The position numbers and the translations under genes are program-made. Shown here piece after piece: positions 16,251-24,751 of a stretch of 64,000 bases of DNA. Under the pieces are notes generated by a model. It worked only from the letters and a program-made list of their open reading frames with translations, made no database searches and was not told where the DNA came from. This stretch comes from Pseudopedobacter sp038237895 (GTDB lineage: Bacteria > Bacteroidota > Bacteroidia > Sphingobacteriales > Sphingobacteriaceae): positions 1 through 64,000 of the forward strand of contig JBBRYE010000002.1 in the NCBI GenBank assembly GCA_038237895.1. Direction: 5' to 3'. Numbering within the stretch: the first letter of the stretch is position 1; every line of letters begins with the position of its first letter.

Positions 16251-16294
16251 GATTTTAAAAATATTTACTTAATTTTGCGTCCCGCTTTAGGCGG
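16248..16294 (+). promoter_or_regulatory. Internal promoter and leader hairpin before infA
   Basis: TAATTTTG (16270-16277) is a perfect TAnnTTTG -7 element. Nineteen bases upstream the -33 position reads TAG (16248-16250), two of three matches. Immediately after it, CCGC/GCGG (16282-16285 with 16291-16294) forms a hairpin. The layout copies the rplC promoter, where a TCCGC/GCGGA hairpin also starts just after the -7 element. Confidence 0.65.
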
Positions 16295-16321
16295 TGCTAA
16301 TCAAGTAAAAATGAAAGAAAT

Positions 16322-16540
16322 ATGGCAAAACAATCCTCTATTGAGCAAGACGGTATCATTAAAGAGGCATTATCAAATGCAATGTTCCGTGTTGAGCTAG
16401 AGAATGGTCATGAGATTATTGCTCACATTTCAGGTAAGATGAGGATGCATTACATCAAAATTTTGCCAGGAGATAGAGTTAAATTAGAAATGTCTCCTTA
16501 TGATCTTACAAAAGGTAGAATAACTTATAGGTATAAATAA
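16322..16540 (+). CDS. infA: Translation initiation factor IF-1
   Basis: Occupies the ribosomal A site during initiation and enhances IF-2 and IF-3. A single S1/OB-fold domain: IEQDGIIKEALSNAMFRVELENGHEIIAHISGKMRMHYIKILPGDRV, then SPYDLTKGRITYRYK. Length 72 is exactly usual. It follows an internal promoter and leads the second half of the locus; one base separates it from rpmJ. Confidence 0.97.
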   Translation: MAKQSSIEQDGIIKEALSNAMFRVELENGHEIIAHISGKMRMHYIKILPGDRVKLEMSPYDLTKGRITYRYK

Positions 16541-16541
16541 A

Positions 16542-16658
16542 ATGAAAGTTAGAGCATCCATTAAAAAACGCAGCGCTGATTGCAAGGTGATCCGAAGAAA
16601 AGGAAAATTGTACGTGATCAACAAAAAGAACCCTAAGTTTAAGCAGCGTCAAGGTTAA
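16542..16658 (+). CDS. rpmJ: 50S ribosomal protein L36 (zinc-free form)
   Basis: A 38-codon gene between infA and rpsM: MKVRASIKKRSADCKVIRRK then KLYVINKKNPKFKQRQG. The framework (MKVRAS-KK, C-VIRRKG, NPKFKQRQG) is unmistakable. Of the four zinc ligands of classical L36 (three Cys and one His, near positions 11, 14, 27 and 33) only one Cys at 14 remains; the others are Ser, Asn and Phe. This is therefore a C-minus L36 that should fold without zinc. It starts one base after infA. Confidence 0.95.
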   Translation: MKVRASIKKRSADCKVIRRKGKLYVINKKNPKFKQRQG

Positions 16659-16682
16659 TTTTAAAAAATCAATAAATATTAA

Positions 16683-17060
16683 ATGGCAAGGATAGCAGGT
16701 ATTGATTTACCAAAAAACAAAAGAGGAGAGATCGGCCTTACTTATATCTTCGGTATTGGAAGAAGCACAGCTCAAAATATTTTGAAGCAAGCTGAAATCA
16801 ACGTGGATAAAAAAGTTCAAGATTGGACCGATGAAGAATTAACAGCAATCCGTAACATCATCAATGAATCTATCAAAGTAGAAGGTCAACTTCGCTCTGA
16901 GGTTCAATTAAACATTAAACGTTTAATGGATATTGGATGTTACCGAGGACTACGTCACAGGAAAGGTTTACCACTACGTGGACAAAGAACCAAAAACAAT
17001 TCTCGTACCCGAAAAGGAAAGAGAAAAACTGTTGCTAATAAGAAAAAAGCTACTAAATAA
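16683..17060 (+). CDS. rpsM: 30S ribosomal protein S13
   Basis: Head protein contacting P-site tRNA and the large subunit. MARIAGIDLPKNKRGEIGLTYIFGIGRSTA, the helix-two-turn-helix region and the C-terminal CYRGLRHRKGLPLRGQRTKNNSRTRKGKRKTVANKKK are diagnostic. Length 125 is normal. It follows rpmJ by 24 bp and precedes rpsK by 16 bp, in the usual alpha-operon order. Confidence 0.98.
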   Translation: MARIAGIDLPKNKRGEIGLTYIFGIGRSTAQNILKQAEINVDKKVQDWTDEELTAIRNIINESIKVEGQLRSEVQLNIKRLMDIGCYRGLRHRKGLPLRGQRTKNNSRTRKGKRKTVANKKKATK

Positions 17061-17076
17061 CTAATTGATTTAAAAG

Positions 17077-17466
17077 ATGGCTAAGTCAAAGAAAGTTACT
17101 AAAAAGCGTTTGGTTATTGTGGAGCCTATTGGGCAGGCACATATCAACGCTACGTTTAATAACATTATTATTACCCTTACCAATAACCAAGGACAAACAA
17201 TTTCTTGGTCTTCAGCTGGTAAGCAAGGATTTAAAGGATCTAAAAAGAACACTCCCTATGCGGCCTCACAGGCGGCTATAGATTGTGGAAAAGCAGCTCA
17301 TGATTTGGGTTTACGTAAAGTTGAGGTTTTTGTTAAGGGCCCAGGCTCCGGACGTGAATCAGCAATCCGTACATTACAAAATTCTGGTTTAGAAGTTACT
17401 TTAATTAAGGACATTACTCCACTACCACATAATGGTTGTCGTCCTCCAAAAAGAAGAAGAGTTTAA
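17077..17466 (+). CDS. rpsK: 30S ribosomal protein S11
   Basis: Platform protein near the mRNA exit and E site. AHINATFNNIIITLTNNQGQTISWSSAGKQGFKGSKKNTPYAAS, VKGPGSGRESAIRTLQNSGLEV and the terminal DITPLPHNGCRPPKRRRV are family signatures. Length 129 is normal. A 65-bp gap with a hairpin separates it from rpsD. Confidence 0.98.
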   Translation: MAKSKKVTKKRLVIVEPIGQAHINATFNNIIITLTNNQGQTISWSSAGKQGFKGSKKNTPYAASQAAIDCGKAAHDLGLRKVEVFVKGPGSGRESAIRTLQNSGLEVTLIKDITPLPHNGCRPPKRRRV

Positions 17467-17491
17467 TTAATCGATTTTAAAGATAAGATTC

Positions 17492-17508
17492 TCCCAATTA
17501 AGTTGGGA
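17492..17508 (+). promoter_or_regulatory. Short hairpin between rpsK and rpsD
   Basis: TCCCAA/TTGGGA (17492-17497 with 17503-17508) with a TTAAG loop lies in the 65-bp gap, 24 bp before the rpsD ATG. It lacks a following T-run, so it is not a terminator. It could be a processing site or an element for S4 control (S4 represses the alpha operon in E. coli); that is inference. Confidence 0.3.
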
Positions 17509-17531
17509 TGATACTTTAAAAAACATAAACA

Positions 17532-18140
17532 ATGGCAAGATATACAGGACCAAAATCCAAAATCGCCCGTAAATTCAGAGAACCAATTTTTGGTCCTGAT
17601 AAGGCATTAGATAGAAAAAACTATCCTCCCGGACAGCATGGTGCTTCAAAAAGAAGAGGTAAGCAGTCTGAATATTCAGTACAGTTAATGGAGAAGCAAA
17701 AAGTTAAATACACCTATGGTGTTTTAGAGAAGCAATTCTCTAATTTATTTAAGAAAGCTTCCGCTAAAGAGGGTATCACAGGTACTAACTTACTGCAATT
17801 ATTAGAAGCTAGATTGGATAATGCAGTTTACCGTTTAGGTATTGCTCCAACAAGGTCTGGTGCTCGTCAATTGGTTTCTCACAGACACATTTTAGTAAAT
17901 GGTGAATTGGTTAACATTCCATCTTATACTTTAAGAGCTGGAGATGTAGTAGAAGTAAGAGAGAAATCTAAAGCTTTAGAAACTATTTCTGATTCTGTTG
18001 CAGCCCGTATGATTAATAAATATAACTGGTTAGAATGGGATGCAAAATCTCTATCTGGTAAGTTTTTACAATATCCAGAACGTGAAAGTATTCCTGAAAA
18101 TATAAAGGAAAACTTAATCGTCGAATTGTATTCTAAATAA
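17532..18140 (+). CDS. rpsD: 30S ribosomal protein S4
   Basis: Primary assembly protein of the 16S 5' domain and a fidelity factor; in E. coli the alpha-operon repressor. MARYTGPKSKIARKFREPIFGPDK, PPGQHGASKRRGKQSEYSVQLMEKQKVKYTYG, and the S4 RNA-binding domain LDNAVYRLGIAPTRSGARQLVSHRHILVNGELV are all present. No Cys-rich N-terminal zinc knuckle is seen, so this is a zinc-free form. Length 202 is normal. Confidence 0.98.
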   Translation: MARYTGPKSKIARKFREPIFGPDKALDRKNYPPGQHGASKRRGKQSEYSVQLMEKQKVKYTYGVLEKQFSNLFKKASAKEGITGTNLLQLLEARLDNAVYRLGIAPTRSGARQLVSHRHILVNGELVNIPSYTLRAGDVVEVREKSKALETISDSVAARMINKYNWLEWDAKSLSGKFLQYPERESIPENIKENLIVELYSK

Positions 18141-18150
18141 TGATATTATT

Positions 18151-18175
18151 GAATTGCCGATTTAATCGGCAATTC
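18151..18175 (+). terminator. Hairpin between rpsD and rpoA (attenuator or processing site)
   Basis: A perfect 11-bp stem GAATTGCCGAT/ATCGGCAATTC with a TTA loop, followed by TTATTT. It begins 10 bp after the rpsD stop. The T-run is interrupted, so partial termination or RNase processing is more likely than full termination, which would cut off rpoA. Confidence 0.55.
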
Positions 18176-18213
18176 TTATTTATCCAAAATTAACATTCAC
18201 AAAAGGCAAATAA

Positions 18214-19206
18214 ATGACAATTTTAGCATTTCAGAGACCCGATAAAGTTATTATGCAAAAATCTACGGATTTTGATGGTACGTTTGAATTTCGTCCATTA
18301 GAACCAGGTTTTGGCGTTACTATAGGAAACTCTCTTAGAAGAATTTTACTTTCTTCATTAGAAGGTTTTGCAATTACTTCAGTTCGTTTTTCAGGTGTTT
18401 CTCACGAATTTTCTACCATTAAGGGTGTAGCAGAAGACGTTGTTGATATCATCTTAAATCTTAAACAAGTTCGTTTTAAGAAAACTGGCGATTCTGGCGA
18501 TAACGAAAAAATATTCGTAATCATCAGCAACCAAGAGTCTTTTAAAGCTGGAGATATTACCAAATTCTCCAACAACTTTGAGGTTTTAAATCCTGATTTT
18601 GTTGTTTGTAATATGGAAAGTTCTGTTACTTTAGAAATAGAATTAACTATAAATAAAGGAAGAGGTTACGTACCAGCAGAAGAAAATAAGAACATGGATG
18701 CACCAGTAGGTGTTATTGCCATTGATTCTATTTACACTCCTATAAAAAACGTAAAGTATACTATTGAAAACTTTAGGGTTGAACAGAAAACTGATTACGA
18801 AAAATTAGTTTTAGATATCACTACTGATGGTTCTATACATCCAGAAGAGGCATTAAAAGAAGCAGCTAAAATTCTAATTCAACACTTTATGTTATTCTCT
18901 GACGAGAATTTAGTATTAGAATCTCAAGCTAAAGAAGAAACAAAAGAAGTTGATGAAGAAGTTTTACACATGCGTAAAATCTTAAAAACTGAATTAGTGG
19001 ATTTAGATCTTTCTGTTAGAGCATTAAATTGTTTAAAGGCAGCAGATATTAGATCTTTGGCTGAGCTAGTTTCTTACGATGTTGCTGACATGTTGAAATT
19101 TAGAAATTTTGGTAAAAAATCTTTAACTGAAATTCAAGAATTGGTTAAATCTAAAGGGTTATCTTTTGGAATGAATCTTTCTAAATTTAAGTTAGACGAA
19201 GAGTAA
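18214..19206 (+). CDS. rpoA: RNA polymerase subunit alpha
   Basis: Assembles the polymerase core and contacts upstream DNA and activators. The N-terminal dimerisation domain has FEFRPLEPGFGVTIGNSLRRILLSSLEG (residues about 23-50). The C-terminal domain has LDLSVRALNCLKAADIRSLAELVSYDVADMLKFRNFGKKSLTEI (around 268-311), with the conserved helix-hairpin-helix region. Length 330 is normal. It is flanked on both sides by hairpins in gaps of 73 and 129 bp, so its expression may be set apart from its ribosomal neighbours. Confidence 0.98.
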   Translation: MTILAFQRPDKVIMQKSTDFDGTFEFRPLEPGFGVTIGNSLRRILLSSLEGFAITSVRFSGVSHEFSTIKGVAEDVVDIILNLKQVRFKKTGDSGDNEKIFVIISNQESFKAGDITKFSNNFEVLNPDFVVCNMESSVTLEIELTINKGRGYVPAEENKNMDAPVGVIAIDSIYTPIKNVKYTIENFRVEQKTDYEKLVLDITTDGSIHPEEALKEAAKILIQHFMLFSDENLVLESQAKEETKEVDEEVLHMRKILKTELVDLDLSVRALNCLKAADIRSLAELVSYDVADMLKFRNFGKKSLTEIQELVKSKGLSFGMNLSKFKLDEE

Positions 19207-19237
19207 GGTCTAAATCCCCTAAAGGGGACTTTAGTTC

Positions 19238-19259
19238 AAATCCCTCTAAGGGATTTTTT
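19238..19259 (+). terminator. Hairpin with T-run after rpoA
   Basis: AAATCCCT/AGGGATTT (19238-19245 with 19249-19256), CTA loop, then TTT. A second small CCCC/GGGG hairpin lies just upstream (from 19216). Located in the 129-bp rpoA-rplQ gap, it probably reduces read-through into rplQ, or rplQ has its own promoter, though no clear TAnnTTTG was found in the remaining 76 bp. Confidence 0.55.
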
Positions 19260-19335
19260 ATAACAGTTTAAATGCCGCATAATTCCCGGTTCGCCATTTT
19301 GGCTAGAGCTGACGGTCTGCGCAAATAATAAAATA

Positions 19336-19938
19336 ATGAGACACGGAAAGAAATTTAATCACCTAGGTCGTAAAACCGCCCACAGAAAAGCAATGTTGGC
19401 GAATATGGCCTCTTCGCTTATTGAACACAAACGTATTACTACAACTTTAGCAAAAGCTAAAGCATTGCGTGTTTATGTTGAACCAATTATCACAAAATCT
19501 AAAAAAGATACCACACATTCTCGTCGTACTGTTTTTGCTTATTTACAAAATAAGGAAGTGGTAACTACTCTATTTCGTGAGGTTGCAGAGAAAGTTGCAG
19601 ACCGCCCTGGTGGTTATACTCGTATTGTAAAGTTGCCAAATCGTTTAGGAGATAATGCTGAAATGGCGTTAATTGAATTAGTAGATTTTAACGAAATTTA
19701 TAATAAAGAAGCTAAAGTAGAGAAAAAATCTACACGTAGAAGAGGAGCTAGTTCTAAAGCTAAAAAAGCTGATGAAACTGAAACAGCAAAAGCAGAGGAT
19801 AAAAATGAAAAGGTAGCAGCTGAAGAAGCTACTCCTGAAACAAAGGAAGAAATTACTGATACTCCAGAAGCTAAAGTTGAAGAAACTCCAGTAACTGAAG
19901 AAGGTTCTGACTCTAAAGAAGAAAAATCTGCTGAATAG
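19336..19938 (+). CDS. rplQ: 50S ribosomal protein L17 with acidic C-terminal tail
   Basis: Large-subunit protein near the tunnel exit. MRHGKKFNHLGRKTAHRKAMLANMASSLIEHKRITTTLAKAKALR is the family start, and the core ends near residue 118 with AEMALIELVDFNEIYN. The 200 residues exceed the usual 116-127. The excess is a basic patch (EKKSTRRRGASSKAKK) followed by a Glu/Ala/Thr-rich acidic repeat tail, low in complexity and probably disordered. It is the last gene of the locus, with a strong terminator 25 bp later. Confidence 0.97.
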   Translation: MRHGKKFNHLGRKTAHRKAMLANMASSLIEHKRITTTLAKAKALRVYVEPIITKSKKDTTHSRRTVFAYLQNKEVVTTLFREVAEKVADRPGGYTRIVKLPNRLGDNAEMALIELVDFNEIYNKEAKVEKKSTRRRGASSKAKKADETETAKAEDKNEKVAAEEATPETKEEITDTPEAKVEETPVTEEGSDSKEEKSAE

Positions 19939-19962
19939 TAAGTATTTAGCTTATAATATTTG

Positions 19963-19998
19963 AAAGCCCCCAACAGTTAACTGTTAGGGGCTTTTTTT
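19963..19998 (+). terminator. Terminator of the ribosomal protein locus
   Basis: Stem AAAGCCCC/GGGGCTTT (19963-19970 with 19987-19994) capped by the palindrome AACAGTTAACTGTT, then TTTT. This closes the 15-kb locus. Confidence 0.9.
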
Positions 19999-20111
19999 AT
20001 TAGAGCCATGCTGACTTTATTGGATATGATAAAAGCTAAATTATGCATAGAATAAGTAGTTTATAAAACTTTTAACAATATTAAAACAATAATGCTTGTG
20101 TTAAATAAACT

Positions 20112-20173
20112 GGATTGAAGAGGATACCGGCCTGTGGCTAATGCCTGTGCAGTATGAACAAAAAGCCAGACCG
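20112..20173. repeat. Fragment of dispersed intergenic repeat (GGATACCG type)
   Basis: GGATTGAAGAGGATACCGGC with downstream GCCTGTG repeats and AAAAGCCAGACCG. It shares the GATTGAAG and GGATACCG words with the copies near 2.5 and 29.7 kb. The gap 19939-20272 holds the rplQ terminator and this element; no gene was seen there. Confidence 0.45.
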
Positions 20174-20272
20174 TTTTAAATAAATAGTATAAAAGTTCTT
20201 TTTCCTGATTAATCTACTATTCTTAACCAATTATATATTTAGGCTAATAATAGTAGATTTTATTCTTATAGT

Positions 20273-22789
20273 TTAAAGTTTATTGATCTCATCAATAGTT
20301 TTCTCAATTTCTTTTATTTGATTCTGAAAATTTACCTTATCATTTCCAGAAGCTTTATCTAAATCGTTTTGCTTGCTTTTTAACACATTATTAAGCATCA
20401 CATTTACATATTTATCAGCTCCATAATTTTTATATTGTTTACCCATAGATTTCAATTCGACTAGACCTTTTTTAAGATTATCTATATTATTAACATTCAT
20501 TAATAGACTAGCAAAACCAGGAATCAATTGAAATTTAGATTGTACCCCAGCTTCGGTAAAAGATTGATATACAAAAGGAAATTCAGCATCACTACCTTCA
20601 ACACTATAAACATTTACAATAGCAGAAGATAATGGACCTTTACTGTCTTTTTCTAAACTTTTAGCCAAAGATTTTGCCTTTGACATATCAATTGCTGCAA
20701 TTGAATTTAAAGCTGCGCCTTCAATAGCGTAAGATGGATTTTTTAATGCTTCGGTAAATAAGCTTAAATAGCTTTTATCTTGCAAATTACCAATGGATTC
20801 AATCGCAGCAGCTTTAACCAATGTTTTAGTATCAGTTTTAGCTATATAAATTATGGTTGGAAGTATTTGTTTTTTTAACTCTTCATTATCTAATTTTAGG
20901 TTGTTAATTGCTTCTATGCGTAAACTATAAAATGGGTCTTTTAAAGCTGAAATTAATATTTCTTGAGCTTCTTTGGTATTGATTTTTTTAATTGCGGCCT
21001 CTACTGCTTCTAATCTATCAACATATAAAGGCGCATTTTTATATTGAAAAGCAAATTCTTGCATGGTTTTAGCATCTTTTTTACTCATTAATAGTATTTT
21101 ATCCGCATCAACGTTTACCAAATCTGGTTTTGTATCTAATGAGAAACAAACGGAATCAGTTTTGGTATTCATCAAATGCTCTAATGTTATCTTTTTACCT
21201 TTTGCGTAAACATCAATTTTAATTGGTAAAATGAAGGTATTTGTTTTTTGCGTTTGGACTAGATAAACTGTTTGTGTTTTATTTTTATCATCCCATTTGT
21301 AAGTAATGTTTAAATCTGGATTACCAGCACCATAATACCACTGGTTAAAAAACCAATTCAAATCTTTTCCACTTACTTGTTCTAATGCCAAACGTAGCTG
21401 TTGTGCTTCTCCATTGCTAAAGGCATTTGTTTTTAGATATAGATTTAAGCCTTTAAAAAAAGCATCTTCGCCTAAATAATTCCTTAGCATATTTAAAATA
21501 CGGCCACCTTTTTGGTAAGTAACTACATCAAACATGTCTTCCTTATCGTTATAATTGAAGCGAATTAAATTTTTGGATTTTGCATCTGGAGTGCCTAAAT
21601 AAGATTGCATAGACTCATAATTATGTGCATCTCCAGCATCTTTTCCCTCAGAATGTTCAGCCCATAAGGTCTCACTAAAATCTGCGAAAGATTCATTGAC
21701 AGATAAATTACTCCAACTTTCTGTAGTTACATAATCTCCAAACCACTGGTGAAAAAGCTCATGGGCTATGGTTTCCTCTCCGTTGCTGCCATCTAAAAGC
21801 TCACGTTTAGTTTGTTGTACATATTCGCCATGTAAAGTAGCGGTTGTGTTTTCCATTGCACCACTTACATAATCTCTTACTACAATTTGAGCGTACTTAT
21901 TCCAAGGATATTCAATACCTAATTTTTTAGAATAAAAATCAATCATTGCAGGAGTTTTTCCGAATATTTCTTTAGCATATGTAGCGTATGCAGGTTCTAA
22001 ATAATAGTCTACAGGTGTATTTTTGTACTTATCGTGATAGATTTTAAAGTCGCCAACAGCCATCATAAAAAGATATGGAGAATGAGGTTTATCCATTTTC
22101 CAGGTATCTGTACGTGTGCCATCATTGTTTTTCTTTTGCGAAATTAAGGCTCCATTACTAAGAGTAACATATTTAGCAGGAACTGTCATTATAATTTCTT
22201 CCGTAGTTTTTTGATTCGGATGATCTATAGTGGGGAACCAAACGGAAGAACCTTCTGTTTCTCCTTGAGTCCAGATTTGGACTGGTTTTCCTTTTATGCT
22301 GCTATCCGGATTTATAAAATAAAGACCCTTAGCATCTGTAATTGCCTGACTTCCTTTAGTTTTAAATTCATTTGGTTTAGAAGTGTAAGCAATGTAAATA
22401 GTATATTTTTCTGATGATGTATACGTTTTACCTAAATCTATATTTAGATGCAAACTATCATAAGTAAATTTTAAAGGGCTATTTATGTTTCCGTTACTGA
22501 TAGAAACATTTTTTATATCCATTCCTTTTGCATCAAGAGTAAGTGAATTTGTTGGGTAAAAATGAGGCTTTAAAGTTATCCATGCCTTACCATATAAGTA
22601 ACATTTCTTATAATCAAATTTTACATCAAGTTTAGTATGCACTAAATCGTTTATTTTATCAGGGGTTGCCCTGTAAACATTGTAGTTAATATTAATAGTG
22701 TCTTTTAGAATGCTTTGAGCTTGAGAAGTAAATGCTATTAATAGGAAAATAATGGTAGAATAAACCTTATTAGATTGAGTTTTTATCAT
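20273..22789 (-). CDS. Secreted M1 family metallo-aminopeptidase
   Basis: Zinc aminopeptidase that trims N-terminal residues from peptides, here probably periplasmic or surface-located. A Sec signal peptide covers the first 25 residues (hydrophobic core FLLIAFTSQAQ). The catalytic motif HELFH is at 343-347 with the third zinc ligand Glu366 in VNESF, exactly 18 residues on. The exopeptidase-type GAMENTTA motif, with its substrate amine-binding Glu, lies upstream. Residues 590-750 contain alpha-helical HEAT-like repeats rather than the classical ERAP domain. At 838 residues it is a typical Bacteroidota M1 protein. It is divergent from the kinase cluster; a TATATTTG -7 element lies on its strand at 22835-22828. 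Confidence 0.93.
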   Translation of the reverse strand: MIKTQSNKVYSTIIFLLIAFTSQAQSILKDTININYNVYRATPDKINDLVHTKLDVKFDYKKCYLYGKAWITLKPHFYPTNSLTLDAKGMDIKNVSISNGNINSPLKFTYDSLHLNIDLGKTYTSSEKYTIYIAYTSKPNEFKTKGSQAITDAKGLYFINPDSSIKGKPVQIWTQGETEGSSVWFPTIDHPNQKTTEEIIMTVPAKYVTLSNGALISQKKNNDGTRTDTWKMDKPHSPYLFMMAVGDFKIYHDKYKNTPVDYYLEPAYATYAKEIFGKTPAMIDFYSKKLGIEYPWNKYAQIVVRDYVSGAMENTTATLHGEYVQQTKRELLDGSNGEETIAHELFHQWFGDYVTTESWSNLSVNESFADFSETLWAEHSEGKDAGDAHNYESMQSYLGTPDAKSKNLIRFNYNDKEDMFDVVTYQKGGRILNMLRNYLGEDAFFKGLNLYLKTNAFSNGEAQQLRLALEQVSGKDLNWFFNQWYYGAGNPDLNITYKWDDKNKTQTVYLVQTQKTNTFILPIKIDVYAKGKKITLEHLMNTKTDSVCFSLDTKPDLVNVDADKILLMSKKDAKTMQEFAFQYKNAPLYVDRLEAVEAAIKKINTKEAQEILISALKDPFYSLRIEAINNLKLDNEELKKQILPTIIYIAKTDTKTLVKAAAIESIGNLQDKSYLSLFTEALKNPSYAIEGAALNSIAAIDMSKAKSLAKSLEKDSKGPLSSAIVNVYSVEGSDAEFPFVYQSFTEAGVQSKFQLIPGFASLLMNVNNIDNLKKGLVELKSMGKQYKNYGADKYVNVMLNNVLKSKQNDLDKASGNDKVNFQNQIKEIEKTIDEINKL

Positions 22790-22827
22790 TTTGATAGTTG
22801 ATTAAAATTATATTTTTTGGCGTAAAA

Positions 22828-22835
22828 CAAATATA
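22828..22835 (-). promoter_or_regulatory. -7 element of the M1 aminopeptidase gene
   Basis: TATATTTG on the minus strand matches TAnnTTTG perfectly, 39 bp upstream of the ATG. No clear TTG is found at the -33 distance. Confidence 0.45.
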
Positions 22836-22949
22836 ATAAACTATAGAATGCTAAGATTAGATTTTCTAGTTATAATAAATTATATATTTTTTCTTTTCAT
22901 GAAATAAATAAAAATTAAGAATATATTTATTGCACATAATCAATCCTTT

Positions 22950-24746
22950 ATGGTGAAAAAACTACTCTTGATTTCTATTTATTGTTTTGCTTTTAGTTCG
23001 ATGGTTTTTCATACAGCTTTTTCCCAAGCTCAAAAAATGGATAGTCTGCAAAAAGAATTAATTAAAACAAAAATTCCATCTCTAAAAATTAAATTATATA
23101 ATCAGCTTGCTATTGAATATTATAATGATGGAAAACCTGAAAAGGCAAAGAAATATTATGAAGAGGTGTTAAAGCTTGCGATAAAGGATTATAATCTTCA
23201 ATCTGCTACTTATAATGAAATAGGAAATATTCAATCAGATTTAGGGGAAAACGAAAAAGCGTTCAAATCTTATCAAACTGCTTTAAAAATTTTAGCAGAT
23301 AAAGATTTATCGCTACAAGCTAAAATTAATAAAAATGTTGGAGCTCTTTTTTTAAGCTGGAAAAAATTAGACGAGGCATTAAAATATTATCTGGTAGCAG
23401 AAACCTTAGCAATGAAGGCAGGAGATAAAAGAACTGTTGCAGATTTGTCTAATAACAAAGGGACTGTTTATGAGCAGCGAAATTTGTATGATAAAGCTCA
23501 AATTAGTTATAATAAAGCCTTAAATTTTTATCTAAAAAATAACATTTATGATCGTATTGCTTTAACTTACAATAATTTAGCAATCCTTAATAAAGTTCAA
23601 AAGAAATTTTCTCAATCTGTATACTGCTATCAAAAATCTGTAGACAATGCATTAAAGGCTAATAATAAATGGCTTTCCGCTGCCATTGGCAATAATTTGG
23701 GAAACCTTTTAAGTGAGATGAATAAGTATGATGAAGGAGATGCAAAACTACAACAAGCATTATCTTTAGAGAAGGAAATTGACGCAAAGGAATTAATACA
23801 AGAAACTTTAGAAAATTTAGGTGATAATGAAAAAAGAAGAGGAAATTTTAAATTAGCATACCAATATTTAAAAGATGCTGCAACTGCTAAAAATAATTTT
23901 ATTAACACAGAAAATACAAAAGAAGTTGCCAAATTAAAAGAACAATATGAAGCAGAAAAGAAAGAAAAAAAGATAGAATTATTAAACAAAGAAAGTAAAA
24001 TCCAAAATCTTACTTTGTCAGAAAGGAATCAAACCATTAAAATTATTATAGCACTTTTTTTAGGGGTTATAATTATTAGTTACTTAGTTTTTAGTAGGTA
24101 TCAAATTAAACAAAAAAGCAAACTAAAGTTAGTAGCTTTAGAAACAAAGCACCAAGTACAAGAAGAAAAACTCCGTATTTCTAGGGAATTGCATGATAAT
24201 ATTGGTGCACAATTAAGTTTTATAAATGGATCAATCCAAAATATGGCTTCTGCCGATATTGAGAACGAACAATTACAACAGACTCAAAAAATAACTCAAA
24301 ATACCATTAAAGAATTACGAAGTACTGTTTATTTAATAAATCAACAAGAGTTTTGTTTAGAGGAATTTGTGGTAAAACTGAGGGAATATTTAAAACCATA
24401 TTATGGAGGCAAACCCAACATCGTTATACAATGCAATACCGATAAGAATTATATTTTAGAACCTATTATAGCTACTAATCTATTTAGGATTATCCAAGAA
24501 GCAGTTAACAACACAAAAAAATATGCAGATGCGTCTGTTCTAGAAGTTGATTTTAGTGAAAATGATAATGGTTTAGAAGTTAATATTATAGATGATGGAG
24601 TTGGTTTTGAAACAGAAAACAACAATAAAGGTTATGGATTGAAGAATATGGATGCCAGAGTAAAAAACATAGGTGGAAAACTGCAAATTTTTTCTGGGTT
24701 AAAGCAAGGCACAAAAATAAAGATTAATATTCCTATTCAAGCTTAA
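22950..24746 (+). CDS. TPR-containing sensor histidine kinase (copy 1)
   Basis: Membrane sensor kinase of the HisKA_3 (NarL-partner) class. A signal peptide (residues 1-26) is followed by periplasmic TPR repeats (about 40-330), a short coiled coil, one membrane segment (about 363-383), the HisKA_3 dimerisation domain with phospho-accepting His415 in SRELHDNIGAQL, and a HATPase_c domain with N-box QEAVNNTKKYADA, G1 DDGVGF and G2 GYGLKNM. The His-containing block is almost identical to that of the next gene, 5 bp downstream, so the two arose by duplication. The response regulator at 26902 is the obvious partner. The signal is unknown; TPRs suggest a protein ligand. Confidence 0.92.
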   Translation: MVKKLLLISIYCFAFSSMVFHTAFSQAQKMDSLQKELIKTKIPSLKIKLYNQLAIEYYNDGKPEKAKKYYEEVLKLAIKDYNLQSATYNEIGNIQSDLGENEKAFKSYQTALKILADKDLSLQAKINKNVGALFLSWKKLDEALKYYLVAETLAMKAGDKRTVADLSNNKGTVYEQRNLYDKAQISYNKALNFYLKNNIYDRIALTYNNLAILNKVQKKFSQSVYCYQKSVDNALKANNKWLSAAIGNNLGNLLSEMNKYDEGDAKLQQALSLEKEIDAKELIQETLENLGDNEKRRGNFKLAYQYLKDAATAKNNFINTENTKEVAKLKEQYEAEKKEKKIELLNKESKIQNLTLSERNQTIKIIIALFLGVIIISYLVFSRYQIKQKSKLKLVALETKHQVQEEKLRISRELHDNIGAQLSFINGSIQNMASADIENEQLQQTQKITQNTIKELRSTVYLINQQEFCLEEFVVKLREYLKPYYGGKPNIVIQCNTDKNYILEPIIATNLFRIIQEAVNNTKKYADASVLEVDFSENDNGLEVNIIDDGVGFETENNNKGYGLKNMDARVKNIGGKLQIFSGLKQGTKIKINIPIQA

Positions 24747-24751
24747 ATACT

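Noticed and set aside
19260..19335. Possible tRNA or T-loop (GGTTCGCC) before rplQ
   Set aside because: No cloverleaf can be folded and there is no acceptor stem; it is treated as leader sequence of rplQ.
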